Source of the DNA: Nocardioides daedukensis
GTDB taxonomy: Bacteria > Actinomycetota > Actinomycetes > Propionibacteriales > Nocardioidaceae
Length of the DNA: 64,000 nucleotides
Direction: 5' to 3'
Assembly (NCBI RefSeq): GCF_013408415.1
Contig: NZ_JACCAA010000001.1
Location: 868,001 to 932,000, forward strand
Shown: positions 38,233 through 48,354 of the stretch, piece by piece
Layout of the letters: every line of letters begins with the position of its first letter
Position numbering within the stretch: the first letter of the stretch is position 1
Position numbers and translations under genes: made by a program
Notes under the pieces: model-generated
Told to the model about the DNA's origin: nothing
The model's input: only the letters and a program-made list of their open reading frames with translations
Database searches by the model: none

Positions 38233-38946
38233 CTACTTGATCAACGGGCGCTCACCGAGCACCGCGCGGCCGACACGGACGTGTGTCGCACCGCATGAAA
38301 TTGCCTGTTCCAGGTCGCCGCTCATCCCGGCAGAGAGCACTCTCGCCCCGGGATGGTCAGCACGGAACCTCTCCGCAAGCCCGGCCAGCCTTTCGAACGC
38401 CTCCTGCGGGTCGGCGTCCAAGGGGGCGACAGCCATCAGACCACGCAGCTCGAGCATCTCCTCGCCGGCCACCCGGTCCGCCAGGGCCGCCAGGTTGTCG
38501 GGGTCACAGCCCGCCCGATGGTCGCTGCCCGGAGGGTCCAGGCTGACCTGGAGCAGGCACTCCAGGGGCCTGCCGCGCTCCCCCGCCCCGCGGGCCAGGC
38601 CGCTGACCAGCTTCGCCCGGTCGACGGACTCCACGACATCTGCATAGCCGGCGACTGCGGCGGCCTTGTTGGACTGCAGCTGACCGATGTAGTGCCAGCG
38701 CACCTCGAGGTCAGAGCACTCCGCGGCCTTGTCGACAGCCTCCTGGTGGCGGTTCTCACCGACATCGCGCACGCCCAGCTCGGCGAGCAGGCGTACGTCG
38801 GAGGCTGGGAAGAACTTGGTGACCACGACGATCTCGACGTCCCCGTCAGCGCGTCCCGAAGCGGCACACGCTGCAGCGACGCGGCGGCGTACGGCGTCAA
38901 GGTTGCCGGCGAGCTGTTCGCGCCGGGCGTCAGTCGCGTCGCTCAT
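38233..38946 (-). CDS. PLP-homeostasis protein (YggS/PLPBP family)
   Basis: These fold type III proteins bind pyridoxal phosphate and buffer its level. The 237-residue protein has the PLP lysine in VEIVVVTKFFPASDV, VRDVGENRHQEAVDK, RWHYIGQLQSNKA, and the phosphate-binding LSAGMSGDLEQAI with THVRVGRAVLG. ATG 38946 overlaps the upstream yfiH-like stop (ATGA), the standard ftsZ-yfiH-yggS-sepF order. Confidence 0.93.
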   Translation of the reverse strand: MSDATDARREQLAGNLDAVRRRVAAACAASGRADGDVEIVVVTKFFPASDVRLLAELGVRDVGENRHQEAVDKAAECSDLEVRWHYIGQLQSNKAAAVAGYADVVESVDRAKLVSGLARGAGERGRPLECLLQVSLDPPGSDHRAGCDPDNLAALADRVAGEEMLELRGLMAVAPLDADPQEAFERLAGLAERFRADHPGARVLSAGMSGDLEQAISCGATHVRVGRAVLGERPLIK

Positions 38947-39638
38947 GCCAACCACACCAAGCCGGCCATCCGCCCGGATGCGGCGCCGTCGCGGCGGAAG
39001 GAGTGGAACTGATCCTGTTCCAAGGTGCAGCCGCCAACGAGGTGCACCCGGACACCGGCGCGCTCGAGCTGGGCCGAGACACCCGCTCCGATGTCGAGAG
39101 CCGGCGTGCCCCAGCTCGTCGTGGAGAACGACTCCGGCACGCTGCGGGACACCTGGGCGCGCATCTCCTCGGGGACCTCGTAGCACCGGCCGCACACGTG
39201 CGGACCGATCCACGCCTCGATGTCGGTGGCGCCCCGTGCGGCCATCTCCTCGATGGTCTTGGAGGCGATGTCGAGGCTCATCCCGCCACGCCCCGCGTGC
39301 ACGGCGGAGACCACGCCTGCGGAGGCGTCGGCGAGCAGGATCGGGACGCAGTCAGCGACCCGGACCATCAGCCCGACGCCAGCAGTGGTGGTGACCAGCG
39401 CGTCGGCGGCGGGCAGGCTGGCACCCGGGTCAGGTTGCGCCGCGTCGACGACGCGAACCACGTCGCCATGGACCTGGTTCATCCGGGCGAAGCCGACCCC
39501 GCACGCCTCGACCACCGCGCCGAGCGCTTCGCCGAAACCGGGCCGCATCCCCTGCAGATCGAGGGTGGAGTCGGTGAAGGCGACCTCGACCGTCGACCGG
39601 TCGAGGCCGCCTTCACGGCGCTCACGGAACGCGAACAC
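38943..39638 (-). CDS. Multicopper polyphenol oxidase/laccase-domain protein (YfiH type)
   Basis: The 231-residue protein belongs to the YfiH/LACC1 family. Members were first called laccases and are now linked to purine nucleoside or peptidoglycan-editing chemistry. Metal-site motifs are MNQVHGDVVRVVD (His), VRVADCVPILLAD (Cys), and SAVHAGRGGMS (His; WRG is usual, so this reads GRG). The GTG start has AGGAG 4 nt upstream. It lies 21 nt after ftsZ and overlaps the yggS-like gene. Confidence 0.9.
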   Translation of the reverse strand: MFAFRERREGGLDRSTVEVAFTDSTLDLQGMRPGFGEALGAVVEACGVGFARMNQVHGDVVRVVDAAQPDPGASLPAADALVTTTAGVGLMVRVADCVPILLADASAGVVSAVHAGRGGMSLDIASKTIEEMAARGATDIEAWIGPHVCGRCYEVPEEMRAQVSRSVPESFSTTSWGTPALDIGAGVSAQLERAGVRVHLVGGCTLEQDQFHSFRRDGAASGRMAGLVWLA

Positions 39639-39659
39639 AGGGCTCCTGGGAGAAGCAGG

Positions 39660-40964
39660 TCACTTCAGGAAGTCGGGCACGTCGAGGTCGTCGTCGTCGA
39701 ACTGAACCTGGCGCGGCTGCTGGCGGGGCGCCTGCTGCTGTGCGGGGTTGCTCGGCGACTGGGCCGGCGGACGACCGCCCTGGGACTGGCCCTGACCCTG
39801 GGACTGCTGGGGCTGGGACTGGGGCGCAGAGGACTGGCGCGGCGACTGGGCCGGCTCGCGGCTCGGGTTGAACTGGACACCACCCTGGTTGCCCTGGTTG
39901 CCCTCGTTCGAGGACTGACGCTGGTTCGCGACCTGCTGCGCTGCGGCGCGGGTCTCCTCCTGCGTCTGCTGCGGGGCCTGACGACGAAGGACGGTGCCCT
40001 CGTTGCGGCGCTGGGGCATGCCGCCGTCGAAGCCTGCGGCGATGACGGTCACCCGGACCTCGTCACCGAGGGCGTCGTCGATGGTGGCACCGAAGATGAT
40101 GTTCGCCTCGTCGTGGGCCGACTCGGCGACCAGAGCGGCAGCCTCGTTGATCTCGAAGAGGCCGAGATCGGAACCGCCGGCGATCGAGAGCAGCACGCCG
40201 TGCGCGCCCTCGATGCTGGCCTCGAGGAGCGGGGACGAGACCGCCATCTCGGCTGCCGCGACCGCGCGGTCCTCGCCACGCGCCGAGCCGATGCCCATCA
40301 GGGCGGAGCCGGCGTTGGCCATCACGGACTTCACGTCGGCGAAGTCGAGGTTGATAAGGCCCGGGGTGGTGATCAGGTCGGTGATGCCCGAGACACCCTG
40401 CAGCAGCACCTGGTCGGCCTGCTTGAAGGCGTCGAGGACCGAGACGTTGCGGTCGCTGATCGAGAGCAGCCGGTCGTTCGGGATCACGATGAGGGTGTCG
40501 ACCTCCTCGCGAAGCTGCGAGATGCCTTCCTCGGCGGAGTTCGCGCGACGACGACCCTCGAAGGCGAACGGGCGAGTGACGACGCCGATGGTCAGTGCGC
40601 CGAGCGAACGAGCGATCCGGGCGACCACGGGGGCGCCTCCGGTGCCGGTGCCGCCACCCTCGCCTGCGGTCACGAAGACCATGTCGGCGCCCTTGATGAC
40701 CTCTTCGATCTCGTCAGCGTGGTCCTCGGCAGCCTTGGCCCCGACCTCGGGGTTGGCGCCGGCGCCCAGCCCTCGGGTGAGCTCACGACCGATGTCGAGC
40801 TTCACGTCCGCGTCACTCATCAGGAGTGCCTGTGCGTCGGTGTTGATGGCGATGAACTCGACACCCTTGAGGCCGACCTCGATCATCCGGTTGACGGCAT
40901 TCACGCCACCGCCACCGATGCCCACGACCTTGATGATGGCCAGGTAGTTCTGTGCTGCTGCCAC
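39660..40964 (-). CDS. ftsZ: Cell division GTPase FtsZ
   Basis: FtsZ is the tubulin homologue that forms the Z-ring. The 434-residue protein has [16 protein letters not shown], the GTP signature [20 protein letters not shown], and the T7 loop [11 protein letters not shown] with the catalytic aspartates. A Gln/Ser/Pro-rich linker spans about residues 320-420. It ends with the acidic C-terminal peptide [11 protein letters not shown], which binds SepF and FtsW. The start is GTG 40964, and a strong promoter with a long leader lies upstream. Confidence 0.98.
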   Translation of the reverse strand: MAAAQNYLAIIKVVGIGGGGVNAVNRMIEVGLKGVEFIAINTDAQALLMSDADVKLDIGRELTRGLGAGANPEVGAKAAEDHADEIEEVIKGADMVFVTAGEGGGTGTGGAPVVARIARSLGALTIGVVTRPFAFEGRRRANSAEEGISQLREEVDTLIVIPNDRLLSISDRNVSVLDAFKQADQVLLQGVSGITDLITTPGLINLDFADVKSVMANAGSALMGIGSARGEDRAVAAAEMAVSSPLLEASIEGAHGVLLSIAGGSDLGLFEINEAAALVAESAHDEANIIFGATIDDALGDEVRVTVIAAGFDGGMPQRRNEGTVLRRQAPQQTQEETRAAAQQVANQRQSSNEGNQGNQGGVQFNPSREPAQSPRQSSAPQSQPQQSQGQGQSQGGRPPAQSPSNPAQQQAPRQQPRQVQFDDDDLDVPDFLK

Positions 40965-41306
40965 GGCGGCTTCGCCTCTCGCTGATCGTCTGTGCCCTCC
41001 CGCAGTTTGTGGTGCGGATCGGGTCCTGTCTGTTTCTTGGGCCTGGTGCTGCTGCGGCCTTGATGTTCGTGGTGGGAAGGTGATCAGCTGGCCTGAACCC
41101 TAACCCTGAAGTGGAGGGTTATAGTTATGTCAACCTCTCGTTGTCAAAGACAGTAGGCACAACCGCGCAGCGAATCACGACGACACGCGGACGCGCGCAG
41201 AAATGTCGAGCGGATCGCCGCCGAGCGTCTCCCCGGGCCGCAGTTCACCGGCCAACCGGGCCACCTTACCGGTCAGCCAGGACCTCAGCCCGTGGCAGGT
41301 GGTTGC
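40965..41306 (-). promoter_or_regulatory. ftsQ-ftsZ intergenic region with the ftsZ promoter
   Basis: This 342-bp region holds no credible gene. On the minus strand TTGACA (41142-41147) and TATAAC (41118-41123) are 18 bp apart, a near-consensus promoter with a leader of about 150 nt. A second TTGACA lies at 41128-41133. AGGGTT/AACCCT hexamers cluster at the start site, including an inverted pair (41102-41107 and 41115-41120) over the -10 box, which could be an operator. The rest of the leader shows nothing recognisable. Confidence 0.75.
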
Positions 41307-42053
41307 TCAGCGGGTGGTCGGCTGGCCGGGCACGGTGACGTCATATTCGCGAGCCTCTCGCTGCAGCAGGACTTCGAGCACCTTTGCCTTGTCGCGGGAC
41401 TTGTCCGCACTCCCCCACGCCACCGTGCGACCGTCGCGCAGCTGCAGGTCGATCTGGTCGACACTGTGCAGCTCGAGGTGTTCCACCTTGCGCGCGATGG
41501 ACTCGGGAAGTGCGGCGATCACCGCCGCCCCCTCGGCCTTCGCCTCGTCGGGGGTGCCCTTGTCGATCTTGATCAGCGGGAGCGACTTGGGCCGTGAGGA
41601 ATAGCCACGGAAGCCGACCCCCTCCTTATCGATGCCACGGAACTTGCCGTTGACCTCGACGACCGCCACCACGATCCGCTCCTGGACCCGGACCAGGACC
41701 CGATCGGGCCACTTGCGGGAGACGTCGGCAGCAAGAACCGGTGTCAACGACTCCACGCGTTCGCGGATCGCGTCCAGGTCCGCGCGGGCCAGCGGCTCCC
41801 CGTGGGGCACCGCGGCCACTCGCTCGACCTGCTCGGTGCTGAGCATCCGGGTGCCCTCGACCTTCACCCCGTCCACGGCGAACAGGGAGGAGAAGAACAC
41901 CGCCCACAAGGCGGCCAACATCGCGATCAGCACACCGGCCGCGACCACGACGACCCGCAGCCTCAGCCAGCGGGTCGCCCACTGGCGGCGCGCGAATTTG
42001 CGCCGGCTGAGCTCTGTCTCGCCTGCCCGTGTGCGCCCGGGAAGATCACGCAT
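41307..42053 (-). CDS. ftsQ: Cell division protein FtsQ
   Basis: FtsQ is a bitopic septal protein that links FtsL to the divisome. The 248-residue protein has a basic cytoplasmic N-terminus, one helix (VVVVAAGVLIAMLAALWAVFF, about residues 34-54), then a POTRA domain (FAVDGVKVEGTRMLSTEQVERVA) and the FtsQ beta domain. Its start overlaps the murC stop in ATGCGTGA. Confidence 0.94.
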   Translation of the reverse strand: MRDLPGRTRAGETELSRRKFARRQWATRWLRLRVVVVAAGVLIAMLAALWAVFFSSLFAVDGVKVEGTRMLSTEQVERVAAVPHGEPLARADLDAIRERVESLTPVLAADVSRKWPDRVLVRVQERIVVAVVEVNGKFRGIDKEGVGFRGYSSRPKSLPLIKIDKGTPDEAKAEGAAVIAALPESIARKVEHLELHSVDQIDLQLRDGRTVAWGSADKSRDKAKVLEVLLQREAREYDVTVPGQPTTR

Positions 42054-43464
42054 CGGTGCCGGTCAGTAGATCGAGTACCAGCGGGCCGACCGTGGTGATC
42101 GTCCCGGCTCCCAGGGTGAGCACCATGTCGCCCGGGGCGGCCATCTCCACCAGGACGGCGGGGGCGTCCTGGAGGGCAGGGACATAGCGGACCTGGCCCG
42201 GCGCGAGCGGCACCGCGTCGGCGACCAGTGCCCCGGTCACCTCGGGATCCGCGTCCTCCCGGGCGAGGTAGACATCGAGCACGACGACACTGTCGGCCGC
42301 GCCGAGCTCCACGCCCATCCGCTCGCCGAAGATGCGTGTGCGCGAGACCAGGTGGGGCTGGAACGCGACGATCAGCCGTCCCTCACCGACCACGGACCTG
42401 GCCGCTTGGAGGTCGCCGTGGATCTCACTGGGGTGGTGGGCATAGCTGTCATAGACACGGACTCCGGCCGCCTCACCCTTGAACTCCATCCGGCGCCGCG
42501 TCCCCGAGAAGCCGCCGAGCCCGGCAGCCAGTGCGTCGAACGAGTGGCCCAGGTCCAGCCCGACGGCCAGGGCCGCGAGCGCGTTGAGGACGTAGTGGCG
42601 ACCGGGCACCTGCAGGGTGACTTCCCCGAGCACCTCGGCCCCACGACGTACGGAGAAAGTCGTGTGCGTGCCGTCCGGACGCAGGTCGCTCGCGACGAGG
42701 TCGGCGTCGTCGGCCTCGCCGTAGGTGAGCACCCGCAGACCCTTGTCGCGTGCGATCGCGGCCAGCCGGCGGGTCGCCTCGTCGTCGGCCCAGGTGACCA
42801 GCAGACCACCGGGCAGGATCCGGTCGAGGAAGTCGGTGAAGGCGGCCTGGTAGGCCTCCTCGGTCCCCCACTGGTCGAGATGGTCGGCGTCGATGTTGGT
42901 GACGATCGCCATCCGCGGCGCATAGGCCAGGAAGGCTCCGTCGCTCTCGTCGGCCTCCGCGACGAACAGGTTGCTGCTCCCCTCGGCCGCGTTCACGCCG
43001 GAGCTGGAGAGGTCACCGCCGATCGTGTACGTCGGGTCGGCCCCTGCGGCTTGCAGGGCAACGGTCAGCAGGGACGTGGTGGTGGTCTTGCCGTGGGTCC
43101 CGGCGACCGCGATCGCATCGCGGTCGGCCATGATCGAGGCCATCGCAGCCGAGCGCGGCAGGATTCGCAGGCCCTGCTCGAGTGCTGCGACATATTCGGG
43201 ATTGTCCCCGCGGATGGCCGTGGAGACGATCAGGGTGTCGACGTCGTGCACGTGCTCGGCCGCGTGGCCGAGGTGGACCCGCGCACCCAGCTCACGCAGG
43301 GCGTCGAGCACGGGCGAGTCCGTGCCGTCGCTGCCGCTGACCGTGATGCCTCGGGCCAGCAGGATCCGGGCGATGCCGGACAGGCCAGCACCCCCGATGC
43401 CGATCAGGTGGACCCGTCCGAGCTCGTCTGCGGGGTTGATCTCGTCTGGCACACGCAGCTTCAT
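42046..43464 (-). CDS. murC: UDP-N-acetylmuramate--L-alanine ligase
   Basis: MurC adds L-alanine to UDP-MurNAc. The 472-residue ligase has the N-terminal VHLIGIGGAGLSGIARIL, the ATP loop AIAVAGTHGKTTTTSLL, EADESDGAFL, TNIDADHLDQW, and the C-terminal DSYAHHPSEI. ATG 43464 overlaps the murG stop (ATGA). Confidence 0.97.
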   Translation of the reverse strand: MKLRVPDEINPADELGRVHLIGIGGAGLSGIARILLARGITVSGSDGTDSPVLDALRELGARVHLGHAAEHVHDVDTLIVSTAIRGDNPEYVAALEQGLRILPRSAAMASIMADRDAIAVAGTHGKTTTTSLLTVALQAAGADPTYTIGGDLSSSGVNAAEGSSNLFVAEADESDGAFLAYAPRMAIVTNIDADHLDQWGTEEAYQAAFTDFLDRILPGGLLVTWADDEATRRLAAIARDKGLRVLTYGEADDADLVASDLRPDGTHTTFSVRRGAEVLGEVTLQVPGRHYVLNALAALAVGLDLGHSFDALAAGLGGFSGTRRRMEFKGEAAGVRVYDSYAHHPSEIHGDLQAARSVVGEGRLIVAFQPHLVSRTRIFGERMGVELGAADSVVVLDVYLAREDADPEVTGALVADAVPLAPGQVRYVPALQDAPAVLVEMAAPGDMVLTLGAGTITTVGPLVLDLLTGTDA

Positions 43465-44531
43465 CGGGCAGCCTCCAGCACCATCCGTGCGAGCTTCTCG
43501 TCGGCGTCGAGGGGAATGACGCTCGAGGCGGCGCGCCCCATCGCCGAGAGCCGTTCGGGATCGGTCATCAGCTCGACCAGGGACGTGCCGACCCACTCCG
43601 GGGTGAGCGCGGCATCGCTGACCAGTAGCCCACCCCCGGCGTCGACGACCGGGCGGGCGTTGAGTGCCTGTTCGCCGTTGCCGATCGGCAACGGGACGTA
43701 GACGGCCGGCAGTCCGACCCCGGACACCTCCGTGACGGTGTTGCTCCCGGATCGGCACAGCACCGCGTCCGCCGCGGCATAGGCCAGGTCCATCCGGTCG
43801 ACGTAGTTCAGGACGACGTAGGGAATGCCCGTGGTCTCAGGCGCCGCCTCGCCCTTCGGTCCGACGATGTGCAGGACCTGGACACCGGCAGCGCCGAGCT
43901 CGGCGGCTGCCGCGGCGACGGACTGGTTGAGCTTGCGGGCTCCCTGTGAGCCCCCGGTGACCATCAGCACCGGGCGGTCGGCTTCCAGGCCGTACGTCTC
44001 GCGGGCCTCGACGCGCAGGGCGTCCCGGTCCAGCTGGCTGATCATCCGGCGGATCGGCAGCCCGGTGTACGTCGCGTGCGCGAGGTCGGTGTCCGGGAAC
44101 GAGGTCGCCACGTGCCGGGTCATCCGGGCACCGAGCTTGTTCGCGATCCCGGGCAGCGCGTTGCCCTCGTGCACCACGATCGGCACGCCGCGCTTGCGCG
44201 CTGCGAGGTAGGCCGGCACCGAGACATAGCCACCGAACCCGACGACGACATCGGGTCGCACACGATCGACGACCTCGAGGGCAGCGTTGCGGGCCGCGCG
44301 CAGCCTCCCCCAGACCCGCAGCAGGTCCTTGCTCGGGCGTCGGGGCAGCGGCACCTTGGGCACGAACTCGAGTCGACGTCCCGCCTCGGGGATGAGTCTG
44401 GCCTCGAGTCCCTCGCGGGTGCCGAGGCAGGTGATCTCGACCGACGGCTCCAGGCGTTCCAGGGCCGCAGCGGTTGCGAGCAGGGGCGATGTGTGGCCGG
44501 CGGATCCTCCACCGGCAAGCAGGACGCGCAT
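43461..44531 (-). CDS. murG: Lipid II synthase MurG
   Basis: MurG transfers GlcNAc from UDP-GlcNAc to lipid I at the inner face of the membrane. The 356-residue GT-B enzyme shows VLLAGGGSAGHTSPLLA, DVVVGFGGYVSVPAYLAA, VVHEGNALPGIANK, VTGGSQGARKLN and LCRSGSNTVTEVSGVGLPAVYVPLP. I chose the ATG sharing a base with the ftsW stop (TGATG), with AGGA 5 nt upstream; an ATG one codon earlier is equally in frame. Confidence 0.96.
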   Translation of the reverse strand: MRVLLAGGGSAGHTSPLLATAAALERLEPSVEITCLGTREGLEARLIPEAGRRLEFVPKVPLPRRPSKDLLRVWGRLRAARNAALEVVDRVRPDVVVGFGGYVSVPAYLAARKRGVPIVVHEGNALPGIANKLGARMTRHVATSFPDTDLAHATYTGLPIRRMISQLDRDALRVEARETYGLEADRPVLMVTGGSQGARKLNQSVAAAAAELGAAGVQVLHIVGPKGEAAPETTGIPYVVLNYVDRMDLAYAAADAVLCRSGSNTVTEVSGVGLPAVYVPLPIGNGEQALNARPVVDAGGGLLVSDAALTPEWVGTSLVELMTDPERLSAMGRAASSVIPLDADEKLARMVLEAAR

Positions 44532-45781
44532 CATTTTCCTCGTCGTGACGAGCCGGCGGACAGGCCGGCCGAGCGGCTTCGCTTGCGGGCTGCCAGTGCC
44601 CTTGCCGCCTCGGGCTCCGAACGGGCGAAGCCGATCAGCAGACCCAGGGCGAGCAGGGACGGCAGCAGTGCGGACCCACCATAGGAGACCAGCGGGAGCG
44701 GGATGCCGATGACCGGCAGCAGGGCGAGCACCATGCCGACGTTGATGATCATCTGGCCGAGCAGCCAGACGGTGATCCCGAAGGAGGTGAAGCGCACGAA
44801 CGGGTCGGTGGTCGCGCTGGCGACCCGGATCGCTGCATAGGCGATGGTCAGGAAGAGCAGCAGGACCAGCAGGGTGCCGACCAGGCCGAGCTCCTCGCCG
44901 AGGACGGCGAAGATGAAGTCCGTGTGGGCCTCGGGAAGGTCGCCCCACTTCTGCTGGCTGGCGCCGATGCCCTGGCCGAACCATCCCCCGGTGGAGAGGG
45001 CATAGAGACCGTGGGCAGGTTGCCACCCCGCATCGTGGTACTCCTTGAACGGATCGATGAAGTTGAGCAGCCGACCGCGCCGTTCGTCGTTGGTGGTGGC
45101 CATGTAGAACGCGCCGACCGCGATCACCGAGAAGGCCAGTGCGAAGAGCTTGCCGGGAGCACCGACGACCCAGAGCATCGCCAGCATGATCGCGAAGATG
45201 ACCAGCGCCGTGCCCAGGTCACGCTGCATGATGACCAGGCCAGCCACCAGGCCCATCCCGGGAACCACGGGGATCAGCACGTGCGAGAGCTCGCCGAGCC
45301 GGCGGTGCTTGTTGGCATAGACGTGCGCGGCCCACAGGATCACCGCGAGCTTGGCGACCTCGGACGGCTGGATCACGATCGGCCCGACGCCGAGCCAGTT
45401 CTGCTGGCCGTTGCGCACCAGGCCGAGAGGACCGAGGGTCAGGGCGAGCAACAGTACGGCGAGCCCGAGCCCGGGCCAGACCAGCTTGCGGAGCAGGCGT
45501 TGCGGCATCCGCGAGGCGACCACTGCCAGCGGCAGCCCGATGGCGACCCACATCAGCTGGCGCTTGACCACCGAGTAGGAGTCGCCGTTCTCCCGGTAGG
45601 AGTAGACGCTCGATGCGGAGAGCACCATGATCAGGCCGACGGTCAGCAGCAGCGCGGAGGCGCCGAGGAGCAGGTAGTAGGACGTCAGCGGACGGTCCAG
45701 TGCACTGCGCAGGGTGGCGAGCGCGCCGGAGACCCGGCTCCGGGGGGAGGCGACGTCACGCTCGGTCGTGCTAGTCGCCAC
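44531..45781 (-). CDS. ftsW: Peptidoglycan polymerase FtsW (SEDS family)
   Basis: FtsW polymerises lipid II at the septum together with the class B PBP. The 416-residue protein has about ten helices and SEDS motifs (NWLGVGPIVIQPSEVAKL, MQRDLGTALVIFAIM, ALSTGGWFGQGIGAS, EAHTDFIFAVLGEELGL, PLPLVSYGGSAL). It starts at GTG 45781 with GGAGG about 10 nt upstream and overlaps murG. The charged C-terminal tail is short. Confidence 0.96.
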   Translation of the reverse strand: MATSTTERDVASPRSRVSGALATLRSALDRPLTSYYLLLGASALLLTVGLIMVLSASSVYSYRENGDSYSVVKRQLMWVAIGLPLAVVASRMPQRLLRKLVWPGLGLAVLLLALTLGPLGLVRNGQQNWLGVGPIVIQPSEVAKLAVILWAAHVYANKHRRLGELSHVLIPVVPGMGLVAGLVIMQRDLGTALVIFAIMLAMLWVVGAPGKLFALAFSVIAVGAFYMATTNDERRGRLLNFIDPFKEYHDAGWQPAHGLYALSTGGWFGQGIGASQQKWGDLPEAHTDFIFAVLGEELGLVGTLLVLLLFLTIAYAAIRVASATTDPFVRFTSFGITVWLLGQMIINVGMVLALLPVIGIPLPLVSYGGSALLPSLLALGLLIGFARSEPEAARALAARKRSRSAGLSAGSSRRGK

Positions 45782-45814
45782 CTCGTGATCCCTCCCCGGT
45801 CGGATCCGCTTCGG

Positions 45815-47281
45815 TCAGCCCTGTTGCGCGATCCATGTCTGGACGGCCTCGGCGAACCGGTCGCCGCGCTCGCCATAGTTGGTGAACATGTCCATCGAGG
45901 CACACCCCGGGGCGAGCAGCACGGTGTCTCCCGGCCTGGCCAACCCGGCCGACGCCGCGACCACGCGCTCCATCGGTGATTCCTCGGGCCCAGTCTCCCC
46001 GTCACCGATGTCGATCACGGGCACATCCGGTGCGTGTCGTCGGAGCGCGTCCGCGATCACATGCCGGTCGGCGCCCAGGAGCACCACGCCACGCAGCCGG
46101 TCACGGACCTTCTCCACGAGAGCCTCGAACCGGGCCCCCTTGGCCAGTCCCCCGGCCACCCAGACCACGGAGTCGTAGGTCTGGAGGGACGACTGGGCAG
46201 CGTGCGGGTTGGTGGCCTTCGAGTCATCGACCCAGGTCACCGAGTCGTGTTCGGCCACGTGCGCGATGCGGTGGCCGTCGGGCCGGAAGTTGCGCAGGCC
46301 GTCGCGGACGGCGGCCTGGTTGACGCCGTGGGCTCGGGCCAGGGCGGCAGCCGCCAGGGCGTTGGCCACGAAGTGGGGTGCAGGTGAGGCGAGGTCACTG
46401 ATCTGGCAGAGCTCTGCGGCACTCGAGTCACGCTGCTCGATGAAGGCACGGTCGACCAACAGGTCCTCGACGATGCCGAGCTGGCCGACGGCCGGCATAC
46501 CGAGGGTGAACCCGATCGCACGCGCCCCCTCGATCACGTCGGCCTCGCGCACCAGCTCCTCGGTGGCCGGGTCGGCGACGTTGTAGACGCAGGCGAGCTG
46601 CGTGCGTTCATAGATCTTCGCCTTGTCGGCGGCGTAGTCCTTCATCGCGTCGTCGCCGGAATACCAGTCCAGGTGGTCCTCGGCGATGTTGAGGACAACT
46701 GAGGCCTGGGCGCTCATCGACTCGGTGTAGTGGAGCTGGAAGCTGGACAGCTCGACCGCGAATACGTCGTACGGCTCGGGCTCCATCACCGCCTCGACGA
46801 TCGGCAGGCCGACGTTTCCGACCGCGACGCTGCGCAGGCCGGCTGCCTTCAGGATCGAGTCGAGCATCTGCACGGTCGTGGTCTTGCCGTTGGTGCCGGT
46901 GATCGCCAGCCACGGTGCCTGGTGCTCGGGATCGCGCAACCGCCAGGCGAGCTCGACCTCGCCCCAGATCGGCACTCCGCGCTCGCGGGCCTGGGCCAGC
47001 AGCGGAGCGTCGGGTCGCCAGCCGGGCGAGGTGATCAGCACGTCGATGTCGTCGGGAAGCGTGGCCGTGGTGCCCGGCCCCAGCCGGATGTCACCACCGA
47101 GGCTGCGCAGCAGCTCGGCCTTCTCCTCCTTGCCGTCGCCACGCTCATCCATCGCGACGACGTGAGCACCCAGGAAGAGCAGGTTGTCCGCCGCAGCGAA
47201 CCCGGAGACACCGAACCCGGCGACCGCCGCACGGATCGGGGCCCATGAGTCGTTACGGCCCAGGTTGTTGAGGACGCTCAT
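45815..47281 (-). CDS. murD: UDP-N-acetylmuramoylalanine--D-glutamate ligase
   Basis: MurD adds D-glutamate to UDP-MurNAc-L-Ala. The 488-residue protein has AAVAGFGVSGFAAADNL, LITSPGWRPDAPLL, the ATP loop AITGTNGKTTTVQML, ELSSFQLHYTES, NIAEDHLDWY and VDDSKATNPHA. Its ATG shares a base with the mraY stop (TGATG), and GGGGA lies close upstream. Confidence 0.96.
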   Translation of the reverse strand: MSVLNNLGRNDSWAPIRAAVAGFGVSGFAAADNLLFLGAHVVAMDERGDGKEEKAELLRSLGGDIRLGPGTTATLPDDIDVLITSPGWRPDAPLLAQARERGVPIWGEVELAWRLRDPEHQAPWLAITGTNGKTTTVQMLDSILKAAGLRSVAVGNVGLPIVEAVMEPEPYDVFAVELSSFQLHYTESMSAQASVVLNIAEDHLDWYSGDDAMKDYAADKAKIYERTQLACVYNVADPATEELVREADVIEGARAIGFTLGMPAVGQLGIVEDLLVDRAFIEQRDSSAAELCQISDLASPAPHFVANALAAAALARAHGVNQAAVRDGLRNFRPDGHRIAHVAEHDSVTWVDDSKATNPHAAQSSLQTYDSVVWVAGGLAKGARFEALVEKVRDRLRGVVLLGADRHVIADALRRHAPDVPVIDIGDGETGPEESPMERVVAASAGLARPGDTVLLAPGCASMDMFTNYGERGDRFAEAVQTWIAQQG

Positions 47282-48354
47282 CAGGTCCCCGCCACCCACT
47301 CGGCGTAGAAGACGCCCATACCGGCTGCGACACAGAGGCCGGTGATGATCCAGAAACGGACCACGACCGTGACCTGCTCCCAACCGAGCATCTCGAAGTG
47401 GTGATGGATCGGTGCCATCCGGAAGATGCGCTTGCCCTTGCTGAGCTTGAAGAACCCGACCTGCATCATCACCGAGACGGTCTCCATCACGAAGAGTCCG
47501 CCGAGGATGATCAGGAGCAGCTCGGTGCGGGTCAGGATGGCCAGGCCGGCAAGCGCGCCGCCGAGGGCGAGCGATCCGGTGTCACCCATGAAGATCTGTG
47601 CCGGGGACGCGTTCCACCACAGGAAGCCGAAGCAGGCCCCGGTGATGGCGGCCGCGATCACGGCCAGGTCGAGCGGATCGCGCACCTCGTAGCAGCGCCC
47701 GTAGGAGATGTCGGCCTGGCCGCACCACTGGTTGCTCTGCCAGATGTTGACCAAGGTGTAGGCGCCGAAGACCATCGCGGCCGAGCCGGCGGCCAGGCCG
47801 TCGAGGCCGTCGGTCAGGTTCACGGCGTTGCTGGTCCCGGTGATGATCACCCAGAAGAGCAGGACCACCAGGACTGCGGGCAGCACCCATGAGGTGTCCC
47901 GGATGAAGGACAGGTGCTGCGAGGCCGGGGTCTGGCCGCGATCGTCCTCCAGCCACGGCGACAGCGCCAGGATCCCGAAGATCAGGGCGACGGCGGTCTG
48001 CCCGATCATCTTGGCCTTGCTGCGCAGGCCGAGGTTGCGCTGCTTGTAGATCTTGATGAAGTCGTCGAGGAAGCCGACCAGGCCGAGGCCGACGAACAGG
48101 AAGATCAGCAGGAGCGCCGAGGCCGAGGGCATGCTCTGGGTGACCAGCTTGGCGATGAAGTAGCCGATCACCGCGGCGAAGATGATGACGATGCCGCCCA
48201 TCGTGGGCGTGCCTCGCTTGGTGTGGTGGCTGGTGGGGCCGTCTTCACGGATCTCCTGGCCATATCCCTTGGCCGACAGCACCCGGATCGCATATCTCGT
48301 GCCGATCAGGGACAACAGCAGGGACAACCCACCACCGAGCAGGATTGCTCTCAT
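47281..48354 (-). CDS. mraY: Phospho-N-acetylmuramoyl-pentapeptide transferase
   Basis: MraY makes lipid I by joining the UDP-linked pentapeptide to undecaprenyl phosphate. The 357-residue protein has ten helices and the family motifs [56 protein letters not shown] and [10 protein letters not shown]. It starts ATG 48354, overlapping murF by ATGA. A loop of about 20 residues ([19 protein letters not shown]) between helices carries two cysteines. Confidence 0.97.
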   Translation of the reverse strand: MRAILLGGGLSLLLSLIGTRYAIRVLSAKGYGQEIREDGPTSHHTKRGTPTMGGIVIIFAAVIGYFIAKLVTQSMPSASALLLIFLFVGLGLVGFLDDFIKIYKQRNLGLRSKAKMIGQTAVALIFGILALSPWLEDDRGQTPASQHLSFIRDTSWVLPAVLVVLLFWVIITGTSNAVNLTDGLDGLAAGSAAMVFGAYTLVNIWQSNQWCGQADISYGRCYEVRDPLDLAVIAAAITGACFGFLWWNASPAQIFMGDTGSLALGGALAGLAILTRTELLLIILGGLFVMETVSVMMQVGFFKLSKGKRIFRMAPIHHHFEMLGWEQVTVVVRFWIITGLCVAAGMGVFYAEWVAGT

